Source: Agrococcus carbonis | Lineage (GTDB): Bacteria > Actinomycetota > Actinomycetes > Actinomycetales > Microbacteriaceae | Direction of reading: 5' to 3' | Assembly: GCF_900104705.1 (NCBI RefSeq) | Contig: NZ_LT629734.1 | Location: 1-64,000 of the forward strand | DNA: 64,000 bases | In this document: positions 1 to 8,308 of the stretch, piece by piece | Layout of the letters: each line of letters opens with the position of its first letter | How positions within the stretch are numbered: the first letter of the stretch is position 1 | Notes under the pieces: model-generated | Seen by the model: the letters and a program-made list of their open reading frames with translations, nothing else | Told to the model about the DNA's origin: nothing | Database searches by the model: none | Made by a program: the position numbers and the translations under genes

Positions 1-247
1 TGACAATGCCCTCGCCGAGTCGACGATCGGGCTGTTCAAGACCGAAGCGATTCGCGACGACTCGCCCTTCCGGACCGGTCCGCTCAAGCAGCTGGAGGAC
101 GTCGAATGGGTCACCGCTGAATGGGTCGACTGGTACAACGCCAGGCGCCTGCATTCCACCCTCGGCGACGTCCCTCCCGAGGAGTTCGAGGCCGCGTACT
201 ACGCTGACCTCGAAACGCCATCACACCCGGTGCTGGCACCCGCATAG
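1..247 (+). mobile_element. IS3-family transposase, C-terminal part (cut by window edge)
   Basis: The reading frame is already open at the window edge and ends at TAG 245-247, giving the last 81 or so residues of a DDE transposase/integrase core. It begins DNALAEST, the block carrying the catalytic Glu of IS3-family OrfB. It continues through a WVDWYNARRLHSTLG segment and an EFEAAYYA tail, both typical of this family's C-terminus. About 25 bases after the stop comes a sequence ending GGGGACGGTTCA (263-274), which looks like the right terminal inverted repeat. Family knowledge: IS3 elements encode a frameshifted OrfAB transposase; the remainder lies outside the window. Confidence in the family is high; activity cannot be judged. 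Confidence 0.85.
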
Positions 248-257
248 GAGCGGCAGA

Positions 258-274
258 GAACCGGGGACGGTTCA
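258..274 (+). repeat. Putative right terminal inverted repeat of the IS3 element
   Basis: The segment GAACCGGGGACGGTTCA lies just downstream of the transposase stop and ends in CA, the usual IS3 terminus. The left end is outside the window, so the repeat cannot be paired. A purine-rich ribosome-binding site, GGAGGA, begins immediately after it and serves the next gene. Confidence 0.5.
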
Positions 275-344
275 GGAGGATATGCATGGAAACGACGCAT
301 AGCCACGGGTCAAGTGGTGGCACTGGGAGGCGGGTGACTTCCGA

Positions 345-1448
345 GTGCGGCTCGGCATCGCTTTCGGACTCACAGTCACTATCGTTATTGCGCAGTTGAT
401 CGGCTCTATCGTGACGGGGAGCCTCGCGCTTCTCACCGACACGGCGCACGCCTTTACTGACGCCTCAGGGCTGTTGGTCGCGCTGATCGCGGCGACCCTC
501 ATGCGGCAACCGTCAACGTCAAAGCGAACATGGGGATTCAGGCGCGTCGAGGTAATCGCTGCACTAGGGCAGGCAACGCTGCTGCTCGCCGTAGGCGTGT
601 ATGCGGCTGTCGAAGGGGTTCGTCGGCTCTTCGAGCCTCCCGAGATCCCAGCATCCGAGTTGATCGTGTTCGGCGTGGTCGGACTCGTCGTGAACATCAT
701 CGCGATCGTGGTGCTCTCCGCGAATCGCGGCGCGAACTTCAACATGCGGGCCGCGTTCCTAGAGGTGCTGAACGATGCGCTCGGTTCCCTCGGCGTCATC
801 GCCGCGGCAATCATCATCTGGACGACCGGCTTCCAGCAGGCGGACGCGATCGCCGGCCTCTTCATCGCCGCGCTCATCGCGCCGCGAGCGTTCCTCCTGA
901 TGAAGGAGACCGCGGGTGTACTCATGGAGTTCACCCCGAAGGGGCTCGACCTGGACGAGGTCCGTCGCCACATCCTCGAGCTCGAGCACGTGGTCGCTGT
1001 CCACGACCTGCACGCCTCCACCGTTGCGACAGGATTGCCGACGATCAGCGCGCACGTGGTGGTCGACGACGAGTGCTTTACCGACGGGCACGCAGCCGAA
1101 GTCCTACAGGACATCCAACAGTGTGTCGCCGGGCACTTTCCGATCGCGGTGCCGCATTCGACCTTCCAGATTGAGACCGCGCGATCAGTGAGCAGGAGGC
1201 GACTGGCGTCAGGCATCCGTAGGTGGTGGCGACGCCGACTCGCGCTGCAGCATCCTGGTGTCGGCCTAGCATGGGAGCATGCTGCTTATCGTTGCCGCGC
1301 TGCGGCTGTCATCCTCCTGCCTTCCCACGCATCCGTCACCGGCTCGACTCCGGCCAACGGAGACGTGGTCGTGGAGCAGCCGGGCACGTTCAGCGTCGTG
1401 ATGAACGAGGAGATCCTTGCGATCGAAGGGCGAGCGGAGCCAACGTGA
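345..1448 (+). CDS. CDF-family cation efflux protein (CzcD/ZitB-like), probably frameshifted at both ends
   Basis: Cation diffusion facilitator, expected to export Zn, Cd or Co in exchange for protons across the cytoplasmic membrane. About residues 1-175 contain the membrane domain with LTDTAHAFTD (TM2 metal-site His and Asp) and EVLNDALGS (TM5 site, Glu where many homologues have His). A cytoplasmic domain follows and ends at HSTFQIE. The GTG at 345 is only the frame start. A better start, ATG 286, sits behind GGAGGA and reads METTHSHGSSGG, a His-bearing N-terminus typical of the family, but in another frame; an indel near 320-345 must separate them. After STFQIE (about 1170) the frame runs on into copC sequence, so the native C-terminus is also lost. 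Either a decaying gene or sequence errors. Confidence 0.75.
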   Translation: MRLGIAFGLTVTIVIAQLIGSIVTGSLALLTDTAHAFTDASGLLVALIAATLMRQPSTSKRTWGFRRVEVIAALGQATLLLAVGVYAAVEGVRRLFEPPEIPASELIVFGVVGLVVNIIAIVVLSANRGANFNMRAAFLEVLNDALGSLGVIAAAIIIWTTGFQQADAIAGLFIAALIAPRAFLLMKETAGVLMEFTPKGLDLDEVRRHILELEHVVAVHDLHASTVATGLPTISAHVVVDDECFTDGHAAEVLQDIQQCVAGHFPIAVPHSTFQIETARSVSRRRLASGIRRWWRRRLALQHPGVGLAWEHAAYRCRAAAVILLPSHASVTGSTPANGDVVVEQPGTFSVVMNEEILAIEGRAEPT

Positions 1449-1912
1449 TGCAGTTGACGGACGCCGACGGGTTGTTCTACGGCGATGGCTGCATCGCCGT
1501 AGAGGGCGGAACCATCGCGCTCGACGCCGAACTCGGTGGAGCTGGCGACTACGCCTTGACGTATCAGCTCGTGTCGGCCGACGGACACGCGGTCGACGGT
1601 GTCATCGAGTTCGCGTTCGAACCGGCATCGGGTGCTGAAGGTGCGAGGGGCGGTGAAGCCGCACCAGTGTGTGGAGAAAGCGCTCCCGCGTCGTCGGCGC
1701 CCGCTTCACGGGAGACGGGCGACAGTAGTTCATCGAGCTCGCCGGAGGCTATCGCGGCGCCTGATACGGGTGCTGAGGACCAGACGGCAGAGGGAGGCAA
1801 CCTGCCGCTGTTGGTCGCCGGAGGGGTCGCGGCCGTCGTCTTGGCCGCGGGGATCGTCTTCGCGATCAAGCGCCGCTCTGGCGCCGAGGCCGGCGGAGCC
1901 GACCCGAGCTAA
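1279..1912 (+). pseudogene. CopC-like copper-binding protein, frameshifted
   Basis: CopC proteins are secreted or membrane-anchored and bind Cu(II) through the N-terminal His of the mature protein and a second His. The pieces lie in three frames: a signal start MLLIVAAL (ATG 1279), then HASVTGSTPANGD and NEEILAIEG in the frame ending at 1448, then ANVMQLTDADGLFYGDG and SADGHAVDG in the frame ending at TAA 1910-1912. A Ser/Glu-rich linker and a C-terminal membrane anchor (LVAGGVAAVVLAAGIVFA) with a basic tail finish it. One extra G in the run near 1429 would restore the second junction, so this may be a homopolymer indel. Its stop overlaps the stop of the convergent M23 remnant. Confidence 0.7.
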
Positions 1913-3131
1913 GGGATCTCGAGCCGCGTTTCGCGGGTCTGCAACCAGAGCAGGGGGTCGAAGGACACATAGTCGCTGTTCTTCAAACTCGAGGTGCAGG
2001 TGCGGTCCGGTGGATCTGCCGGTGCTGCCGACCTGACCGACGACAGTCGACACATCGACGACCTGACCGACTTCGACTCGGATGGACCCCGCCTGCATGT
2101 GCGGGTACCAGGACTGCACGAATTGACCGTTGATGTTGTGGTCGACGAAGACGGCATAGCCGCCGCCGCCCGGGTTGTTGCCCTGCCAGACGGCTGAGAC
2201 GACGCCGTTAGCAATCGGGCGGATCTCCTGCCCAGGGGGAAGCGGGATGTCGGTGCCACCGTGCATCCCACCGGGCCGGTATCCGAAGCCACTCGAGATC
2301 GGTAGCTGAGAAATCTGCGGAAACGGAGTCTGCACATAGTCGGTCTCGAGCATCGACCAGGCATTGGGAAAGGCGGGGCTCCCGCCGTAGTAAGTCCCGC
2401 GCGCTCCCTGTCCGCGACCACCTGGACTGCGGCTCGTTCCTCGGGCGACATCAGCGCCGCTTCGAGGGGGTCGTTGACGACGATCTCGTCGCGGGCGAAG
2501 AGGGTCGTCGCCTCCGCGGTGACGGGATCCAGCGCTTGCACATCCGGTTCGATCTGCGCGACCGCGGGTCTGACTCGGCGGGCAGTTGCATCGCTTGAGC
2601 GGGCAAGGACGTGACGACGACGAGCGAGCCGATGAACAGCAGGGCGGCACCGGCGGTCGTCTTCCGCGCGATTCGGCGGAGGCGTCGGGTCGCCGTGTCG
2701 GATGGGCGCGTGGGCGAGGCAGGAGGGGCGGGCCGGAGCGGCGATACGCGAGCGGCCCGAATGGTGGGAACATGCTCGCCGCCATTGCCCAGCGCCGCGG
2801 CGTCGACGACGATGTGCGAAGATGCGCGCGTCGGCTCGGCCAGCCGGACAGGGATGGCGCGCGCCGTGCGCGTGGCGGCTTCGCGGATGGCGCGGCGGCT
2901 CGTGTAGATCGGTGGCGAGCCCTCCGCCACGGTGGCACGCGCGCTAGCGCGAGCTTCCGCCGCGGTCTGCGCGATCTTCGCAGCAGCACGCTCGCGCTCG
3001 CGCATCGACTTACGAGTCAAGACCTGAGGCGTGTCTGGCGACGCGCTTTCATGGAGTGCGCCAGCTGACCGGTCGGGTTCTGGTGTCACGCGTAGCTTGG
3101 TCCTTGGGTTGGGAACGATAAGTGTCGACAT
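1909..3131 (-). pseudogene. M23 (LytM-type) peptidase with N-terminal membrane segment, three frameshifts
   Basis: Starts at ATG 3131 (MSTLIVPNP). It has a long Ala/Arg-rich cytoplasmic or linker part and one membrane helix (about residues 180-200, LLFIGSLVVVTSLPAQA). The rest is found in other frames: QALDPVTAEATT through VVADRERAG, then YGGSPAFPNAW through the LytM domain with MHGGTDIPLPPGQ (HxxxD zinc site) and GPHLHLEFE (HxH), and finally DYVSFDPLLWL to the stop. Frame changes occur near 2560, 2410 and 1980. M23 enzymes cut peptidoglycan cross-bridges. The catalytic domain is well preserved at residue level, so the disruption is recent or artefactual. Confidence 0.7.
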
Positions 3132-3425
3132 TCGAGACAAGGCATGTAGCAGGTCATGCTCATGCCGTCGTCGCGCGTGCAACCAGTGTCGCCAGCGCAA
3201 TCCTCCTTCTAAAGTAACGGAACGGTAACGGACGGGCAAGTCTTGACTGCGCGCCTGCAAGGGAGGCGCCGGCGCCAGGGCTGATTCCAGACACGCCCCG
3301 CAGGCCTCCGCCGATCTCGACTCTCAGGTGGAACATGAATGTTGATACCTTGGCCAGGCTCGGCTTGGCCGGGCTTGGCTTGAGTCAGCGGGTAGTGCAG
3401 CGCTAGTGCTGCCGGACGGGAAGAG

Positions 3426-4802
3426 ATGGCACAGTCTGATGGGCGGGCACTCGGCGCGCGTTCGCGCTGGAGCAGCCTCCGATTCGGCATGGCCGCGACC
3501 GTCGCCGTCGGTGCCATGCTTGCGACGTTGATCGTGCCGGGTGTGCCGCAGGCCGATGCTGTCGACGAGTACGGCTTCCCGACCTGGGCGGAGGTCGAGG
3601 CCGCCCGCGGCAGTGTGAGCGCCAAGAACCAGCAAATCAGCGAGATCCGCGCCCTCATCGCGCAATTGGAGACTGACGCGGTGGATGCGCAGGCCCTCTC
3701 CGACCAGCGCGCTGCCGAGGCGATCGAGGCCCAGCGCGTCTACGACGAGGCCGTCGCGGTCGCCGAGCGGCTGCAGGGCCAGGCCGACGAGGCCACGGTG
3801 AGTGCCGAACAGTCACAGCTCGCTGCTGGCCAGCTCGCTGCGCAGCTCGCGCGCTCCGGTGGCACGGGCGACATGAGCGCCGAACTCTTCGCCAACCCCG
3901 GCTCCGCCGACACCTGGCTCCACCGCCTCGACATGATGGATCGTGCCGCCGGCACTGCAGACACGCTCTACGAGCAGGCGCAGCAAGATGCCAACGCCGC
4001 GCAGGCGCTGCAGGACCAGGCCGCGGTCGCCCGCGACGAGCTCCAGGCGCTCAAGGTCACCGCTGATGAGGCCTACGCAGTGGCACAGGCTTCGGCGATC
4101 GCGGCGCAAGAGGCCGTCGAGGCCCAGCAGGAGCGGCGGGTCGAGCTCGAAGCGCAGCTCGAGGTGCTGGTCGAGGACCGTGCCGCGACCGAGGACGACT
4201 ACCAGGCAGGGCAGCGCCACCGCGCGTGGCTAGCCGAGCAGGAGCAGCTGCGGCTTGAACGTGAGGCGCGTGAGCGCGAGGAGGCCCGCCAACGCGCGCT
4301 CGAGGAGCAGCGACGGCTCGCCGAGCAGGCCGCTCAGAACGGTGGCGGGTCCGGTGGCGGCAGCTCCGTGCCGCCGACTGGCCCGAGCAGCAGCGGCTGG
4401 GTTACGCCGCACTACGGCCGCTTCACTTCTGCGTATGGTTGGCGTAACGACCCGCTCGGACAGCTGGGCCGCAAGTTGCACGCCGGCGTGGATATCGCCG
4501 CCGGCTGCGGTACCCCGATCTACGCGGTCGCCGACGGCACCGTCGCGCTGCGCTCGCGCGACACCTATGGCGCGAACATGCTCTACATCAACCACGGCGG
4601 CGGCGTGCAGAGCGAGTACTTCCACATGATCCGCCCCGCGAACGTCTACCCCGGGCAGCGCGTGAGCGCTGGACAGGTGGTCGCCTACGAGGGCTCGACG
4701 GGCTACTCGACAGGCTGTCACCTGCACTTCCAGCTGCGCGTCGGCGGCACGCTCACCAACCCGGAGTCGTTCTTGAACTCGCGCGGCGTCTCCCTGCGCT
4801 GA
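3426..4802 (+). CDS. Secreted coiled-coil M23/LytM peptidoglycan endopeptidase
   Basis: A 458-residue protein with an N-terminal signal segment (MAATVAVGAMLATLIVPG, cleavage probably near QADA). A long Ala/Glu/Gln-rich coiled coil follows (about residues 55-300), then a Gly/Ser-rich linker and a LytM domain (about 325-445). The zinc-site motifs are present: LHAGVDIAAGCG (HxxxD) and GCHLHFQ (HxH). The architecture resembles EnvC/NlpD-like proteins, in which the coiled coil controls or positions the hydrolase. Intact, unlike the M23 copy at 1.9-3.1 kb on the other strand. ATG 3426 follows GGGAAGAG. Probably acts on the cell wall outside the membrane; whether it serves division or an element-specific need such as conjugation is not visible. 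Confidence 0.88.
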   Translation: MAQSDGRALGARSRWSSLRFGMAATVAVGAMLATLIVPGVPQADAVDEYGFPTWAEVEAARGSVSAKNQQISEIRALIAQLETDAVDAQALSDQRAAEAIEAQRVYDEAVAVAERLQGQADEATVSAEQSQLAAGQLAAQLARSGGTGDMSAELFANPGSADTWLHRLDMMDRAAGTADTLYEQAQQDANAAQALQDQAAVARDELQALKVTADEAYAVAQASAIAAQEAVEAQQERRVELEAQLEVLVEDRAATEDDYQAGQRHRAWLAEQEQLRLEREAREREEARQRALEEQRRLAEQAAQNGGGSGGGSSVPPTGPSSSGWVTPHYGRFTSAYGWRNDPLGQLGRKLHAGVDIAAGCGTPIYAVADGTVALRSRDTYGANMLYINHGGGVQSEYFHMIRPANVYPGQRVSAGQVVAYEGSTGYSTGCHLHFQLRVGGTLTNPESFLNSRGVSLR

Positions 4803-4917
4803 GATGTAGGCGCTGCGGCCACGTTGGCATGGCTGCCTGACCGGGCTTGGTCCGTGGCTGCGGCGGGTTCTTCGACAAGTGGGTCGTCTGATGTGCGCGG
4901 AGCCGACGAACTCGCGC

Positions 4918-5223
4918 CTAGAGACGATCGCGCATTGCCTCCTCGAGCTGCTCTTGCGTCGGTGCCCCAGCGAAGCCCTTCTCCGTCGCGTAGATCTGGC
5001 ACGCCAACCCGCGGACCGGTGTCGCCGGGAACAGATCGGCCTCATTGACCTGGATCGTGGGAGAGCCTCCAAACCGGTTGCTCGTAGCCTCTGCTTCGGT
5101 GCGAATCGTCACCGACTCGACGGGTACGTCGGTGACAGCTAGCGTGTCCAACGCCCTGCGCGTACGTGCTTCGGCGTCCGCAGTGTTCGGGCAGTCGTCG
5201 AGATGCAGCAGCTGCACTTTCAC
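4918..5223 (-). CDS. Small thioredoxin-fold protein of metal-resistance operons
   Basis: 101 residues starting at GTG 5223, four bases after the lspA stop, so it is the last gene of the cmtR-ATPase-lspA operon. The sequence MKVQLLHLDDCPN, a GGSPTIQVNEADLF block and a final AGAPTQEQLEEAM helix resemble the small thioredoxin-like proteins often labelled alkylmercury-lyase-like in actinobacteria. It has one Cys in DDCPN and one in GLACQIY but no CxxC, so it is not a standard disulfide reductase. No MerB catalytic region is present. A role in metal or thiol handling is inference from context. Confidence 0.65.
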   Translation of the reverse strand: MKVQLLHLDDCPNTADAEARTRRALDTLAVTDVPVESVTIRTEAEATSNRFGGSPTIQVNEADLFPATPVRGLACQIYATEKGFAGAPTQEQLEEAMRDRL

Positions 5224-5227
5224 GCAG

Positions 5228-5866
5228 TCAAGCCTCCCGCTCGTTCCTCGGGAATGGCCGCCCTTCGTGGGCGGCGAGCTGAGGGCGGCTCCGGCGTTCC
5301 CGCTGCTGCGGGATTCCTGCCTCGTCCGAATTCACGAGAAGCAGGCAGAGCAGTGCGACCCCGGCGAGGACGAGGATGTCTGCGACGTTCCCGACGAAGA
5401 GGTTCCCGTACGCGATGAAGTCCGTGACGTGCCCGTGCCCGAAGGAGGGCGGGTTCACGAGCCGGTCGACGAGATTGCCGGCCGCACCGCCGAGGATCAG
5501 CCCCAGGGTGATGCCCCATCGAGCGCCGCGCAGTCGCGTGGCGAAACCGAGCGTCACGATAACCGCGATGACGGCGGCGACGGTGAACACCCATGTGGCG
5601 CCGGAGCCGATCGAGAACGCGGCTCCGGGGTTGGAGACCAACGACAGGCCCAACAGGTCGCCGACGAGCGGGACGCGATGGCCCGGCTGCAACTGGGCCA
5701 ATGCGAGCGCTTTCGTCCCCTGGTCGAGGATCAGCCCGGCTCCAGCGACGGCGACGGCGATGCCGAGCGCGCGCGGCGGGGTGGCCCTGGACCTGTCCCG
5801 AGCTGGCGGTCCGTCGTGCGCCACGGTTGACTTCGCGGCGCTTGTCCCGTCCTCTCGCGCGATCAT
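5228..5866 (-). CDS. lspA: Lipoprotein signal peptidase II (first copy)
   Basis: Aspartic membrane protease that removes signal peptides from diacylated prolipoproteins. 212 residues with four hydrophobic segments. Conserved family boxes are visible: LDQGTK (about 47), NPGAAFSIG (about 79), GNLVDR with the first catalytic Asp (about 134), and FIAYGN...NVADI with the second (about 163). The ATG overlaps the last base of the ATPase stop (TAATG), so it is translationally coupled to the efflux pump. A 25-residue Lys/Arg-containing N-terminal extension and a charged tail are additions to the core. A second, divergent lspA lies at 32.3 kb. Placement inside a metal operon recalls pbrC next to pbrA in Cupriavidus. 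Confidence 0.93.
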   Translation of the reverse strand: MIAREDGTSAAKSTVAHDGPPARDRSRATPPRALGIAVAVAGAGLILDQGTKALALAQLQPGHRVPLVGDLLGLSLVSNPGAAFSIGSGATWVFTVAAVIAVIVTLGFATRLRGARWGITLGLILGGAAGNLVDRLVNPPSFGHGHVTDFIAYGNLFVGNVADILVLAGVALLCLLLVNSDEAGIPQQRERRSRPQLAAHEGRPFPRNEREA

Positions 5867-7767
5867 TAGGCCGCCTTCCGTGTGCGCGCGGCGCGGAGCC
5901 CGTTGAGGATCACTATGACCTCTGCGATCTCGTGCACCAGGACGACGGCGGCGAGTCCGAGAACGCCGAAGAGTGCGAGTGGGAGCAGAGCGGCGATGAT
6001 CAGCAGCGACAGGATGATGTTCTGATTGATGATGTGGCGCCCACGGCGAGCGTGGTCGAACGCGCGCGGGATGAGGCGCAGGTCGTGGCCGGTGAAGGCG
6101 ACATCCGCGGACTCGATCGCAGCGTCTGACCCGGTCGCTCCCATCGCGATTCCGATGTCTGCGGCGGCGAGGGCGGGGGCATCGTTGATGCCGTCGCCGA
6201 TCATCGCTGTGCTTGCCTTGCGGGACAGCTCGCGGATCGCCGTCGTCTTGTCTTCGGGGCGGAGCTCGGCGCGTACGTCGTCGATTCCAGCGTGCGCGGC
6301 GAGGGCGTGCGCGGTTCGGGCGTTGTCGCCGGTGAGCATGGTCACGCCGACGGCCTGGCCGGCGAGCGTGCGGACGGCCTCTGGAACTTCGGGGCGCAGC
6401 TCGTCGCGGACGCCGATTGCGGCGACCGGCGTCCCGTCGCGGTGGACGATCACGACCGTCATGCCCTGCTCCTCCAGTCCAGCGACCCGGCTGGCGAGCG
6501 GGCCCGCATTGAGCCAGCGGGGGCTGCCGACGGTGATCCTCGCCCCTTCGACGGTGCCTTCGATGCCGTGTCCGGCTTGCTCGGTCACATCGAGCGCCGC
6601 GCGGGCTCCGGGCGCTGCGGCGGTGATCGCTGCGGCGAGGGGGTGCGTGCTGCGCTGCTCCAGCGCGGCCGCCCACTCCAGCGCCTGGTCCTCTGACACG
6701 CCGTCGGCGGTGAGGACCGCGGTGACGGCGGGCTCGTTGCGGGTAAGGGTGCCGGTCTTGTCGACGGCGACGTGGCGGATCGTGCCGAAGCGCTCGAAGG
6801 CCGCGCCGGACTTGATGATCACGCCGAACTTGCTGGCAGCACCGATCGCGGCGACAACCGTGAGCGGTACGGAGATGGCCAGCGCGCACGGGGAAGCGGC
6901 GACGAGCACGACGAGGGCGCGGGTGATCCACAGCTCGGGGTCGCCGAGCAGGGAGCCGAGGAGTGCGACCAGGGCGGCGAGGATCAGCACACCGGGAACC
7001 AGCGGGCGGGCGATCCGATCGGCGAGGCGGGCACGGTCGCCCTTCTCGGCCTGCGCTTGCTCGACCAGTCCCACGATCGTGGTCAGCGAGTTGTCCGTCC
7101 CCGCCGCGGTCGTCTCCACCTCGAGCGCACCAGCGGTGTTGATCGCCCCGGCCGACACGGCGTCGCCGGGCTCGACCTCGACCGGGATCGACTCGCCGGT
7201 GATCGCGGAGGCATCCAGGCTGCTGCGTCCCGAGCGGACGATCCCGTCCGTCGCGATCCGCTCCCCTGGACGGACCAGCAAGATCTGCCCGACGGTCAGG
7301 TCCTGCGCCGCGATCTCGGCAGAGGCCCCACCGCGGCGGATGGTCGCGGTGTCGGGGATGAGCTTCAGCAGTGCCCGCAACCCGCCGCGGGCACGGTCCA
7401 TCGCCTTGTCCTCCAGCGCCTCCGCGATCGAGTACAGGAACGCCAGCGCTGCGGCTTCCTCGACGTATCCGAGGATGACCGCGCCGACCGCGCTGATCGT
7501 CATCAGAAGCCCGATACCGAGCTTGCCTTTGAGCAGCTTCCGGATCGCGCCGGGGGTGAACGTCGACGCGCCCAGCAGCAAGCCGATCCAGAACAGCACC
7601 AGGGCCGGGATCGTCGCCCCCGACCATTCGCAGAGCAGCCCTGCGAGGAACGCGAGGCCGGATAAGACTGGGACGAGGATCCCTCGATCCGTCCACCAAG
7701 GCCCGTTGTGGTCGTCATCCTCGTCGATTGCGGGCCCATCCACTCGGGACTTCGTCACGGACCTCAT
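5866..7767 (-). CDS. P1B-type heavy-metal ATPase, P1B-4-like (SPC motif)
   Basis: About 633 residues from ATG 7767, which overlaps the cmtR stop as ATGA. ATP-driven metal export across the cytoplasmic membrane. Visible motifs: actuator TGES (about 190), membrane metal site SPC (292-294), phosphorylation DKTGTLT (336-342), THPLA (about 374), GDGINDAPALA (about 530) and VLVHEIAEV in the last helix. No N-terminal HMA/CxxC domain is present. SPC plus a late-helix HE pair and no HMA domain define the P1B-4 group (CoaT, CtpD, PfeT; Co or Fe), whereas Cd/Zn pumps usually carry CPC. The CmtR-like regulator next door senses Cd/Pb, so substrate range is uncertain. A longer frame start at 7818 lies inside cmtR and is less likely. 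Confidence 0.92.
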   Translation of the reverse strand: MRSVTKSRVDGPAIDEDDDHNGPWWTDRGILVPVLSGLAFLAGLLCEWSGATIPALVLFWIGLLLGASTFTPGAIRKLLKGKLGIGLLMTISAVGAVILGYVEEAAALAFLYSIAEALEDKAMDRARGGLRALLKLIPDTATIRRGGASAEIAAQDLTVGQILLVRPGERIATDGIVRSGRSSLDASAITGESIPVEVEPGDAVSAGAINTAGALEVETTAAGTDNSLTTIVGLVEQAQAEKGDRARLADRIARPLVPGVLILAALVALLGSLLGDPELWITRALVVLVAASPCALAISVPLTVVAAIGAASKFGVIIKSGAAFERFGTIRHVAVDKTGTLTRNEPAVTAVLTADGVSEDQALEWAAALEQRSTHPLAAAITAAAPGARAALDVTEQAGHGIEGTVEGARITVGSPRWLNAGPLASRVAGLEEQGMTVVIVHRDGTPVAAIGVRDELRPEVPEAVRTLAGQAVGVTMLTGDNARTAHALAAHAGIDDVRAELRPEDKTTAIRELSRKASTAMIGDGINDAPALAAADIGIAMGATGSDAAIESADVAFTGHDLRLIPRAFDHARRGRHIINQNIILSLLIIAALLPLALFGVLGLAAVVLVHEIAEVIVILNGLRAARTRKAA

Positions 7768-8120
7768 GCGTCCGCTCGCGCGCAGCAGCCCGGCACGGTG
7801 CACGAGGCGTCCACGCACGGCGCTTTTTCATTCACGGCCAGCGTCACGTCCACGAGCGAGGTCAGCGCCGCCGCAAGGTGAGGGTCGGTGATCTCGTAGC
7901 GGGTCTGCCTGCCCTCGGGCTCGGCGACCACGATGCCGCAGTCGCGCAGACACGTCAGGTGGTTCGACACGTTCGACCGCGTCAACTCCAACTGTCGCGA
8001 GAGCTCGGCGGGGTAGTTCGGGCCCTCGAGCAGCGCCATCAAAATCCGGGAGCGCGTCGGATCGGCCATCGCCCGGCCGAGCCGGTTCATGACGCCGAGA
8101 CGCGGAACAATAGTCAGCAT
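7764..8120 (-). CDS. cmtR: CmtR-type ArsR-family Cd/Pb-sensing repressor (copy 1)
   Basis: A 118-residue winged-helix repressor, the same length as Mycobacterium tuberculosis CmtR. The three metal-ligand cysteines fall at the CmtR numbers: C57 and C61 in LTCLRDCG of the recognition helix, and C102 in the tail (PCVDASC). Metal binding in CmtR releases DNA. It heads the operon cmtR-ATPase-lspA-thioredoxin-fold protein and overlaps the ATPase start by ATGA. The start ATG lies only six bases downstream of a TATAGT -10 element, which implies a leaderless message. About 70 percent identical by eye to the copy at 31.3 kb. Confidence 0.92.
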   Translation of the reverse strand: MLTIVPRLGVMNRLGRAMADPTRSRILMALLEGPNYPAELSRQLELTRSNVSNHLTCLRDCGIVVAEPEGRQTRYEITDPHLAAALTSLVDVTLAVNEKAPCVDASCTVPGCCARADA

Positions 8121-8140
8121 GCAATGACTATACAGTTATC
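8118..8140 (-). promoter_or_regulatory. Promoter/operator of cmtR copy 1 (leaderless -10 box)
   Basis: On the reverse strand the sequence CTGTATAGT places a TATAGT -10 hexamer at 8132-8127, six bases before the ATG (8120). Transcription would start at or next to the start codon. The bases GCATGCTGA around the start match the same part of the second cmtR promoter at 31.33 kb, suggesting a shared operator that overlaps the start codon. Confidence 0.55.
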
Positions 8141-8308
8141 GGTGAATTCAGGTCGCACCTCTTCGGGTCACGCGACGGCAGCGGTGTCGATCCGATCACC
8201 GTCGACGTCCTGCCACGTCCACAAACGATGGCGGTGGAAGTGGCCGCGGCGTGGAGTCGGGTCACGTGTCATCGAGGTCCGCTGTCGCGGCGGCGCGGGC
8301 TCTTCTAC

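Noticed and set aside
272..1216. A 314-codon reverse-strand frame opposite czcD
   Set aside because: The translation is Ser/Thr/Arg-rich with no domain, while the forward strand encodes clear CDF motifs.
4918..5223. MerB organomercurial lyase
   Set aside because: Too short, and it lacks the MerB Cys/Asp/Cys active site; only a thioredoxin-like fold is suggested.
5228..7699. An 823-codon reverse-strand frame
   Set aside because: Only its last 212 codons (lspA) are real; the rest is an Arg/Pro-rich shadow of the ATPase gene.
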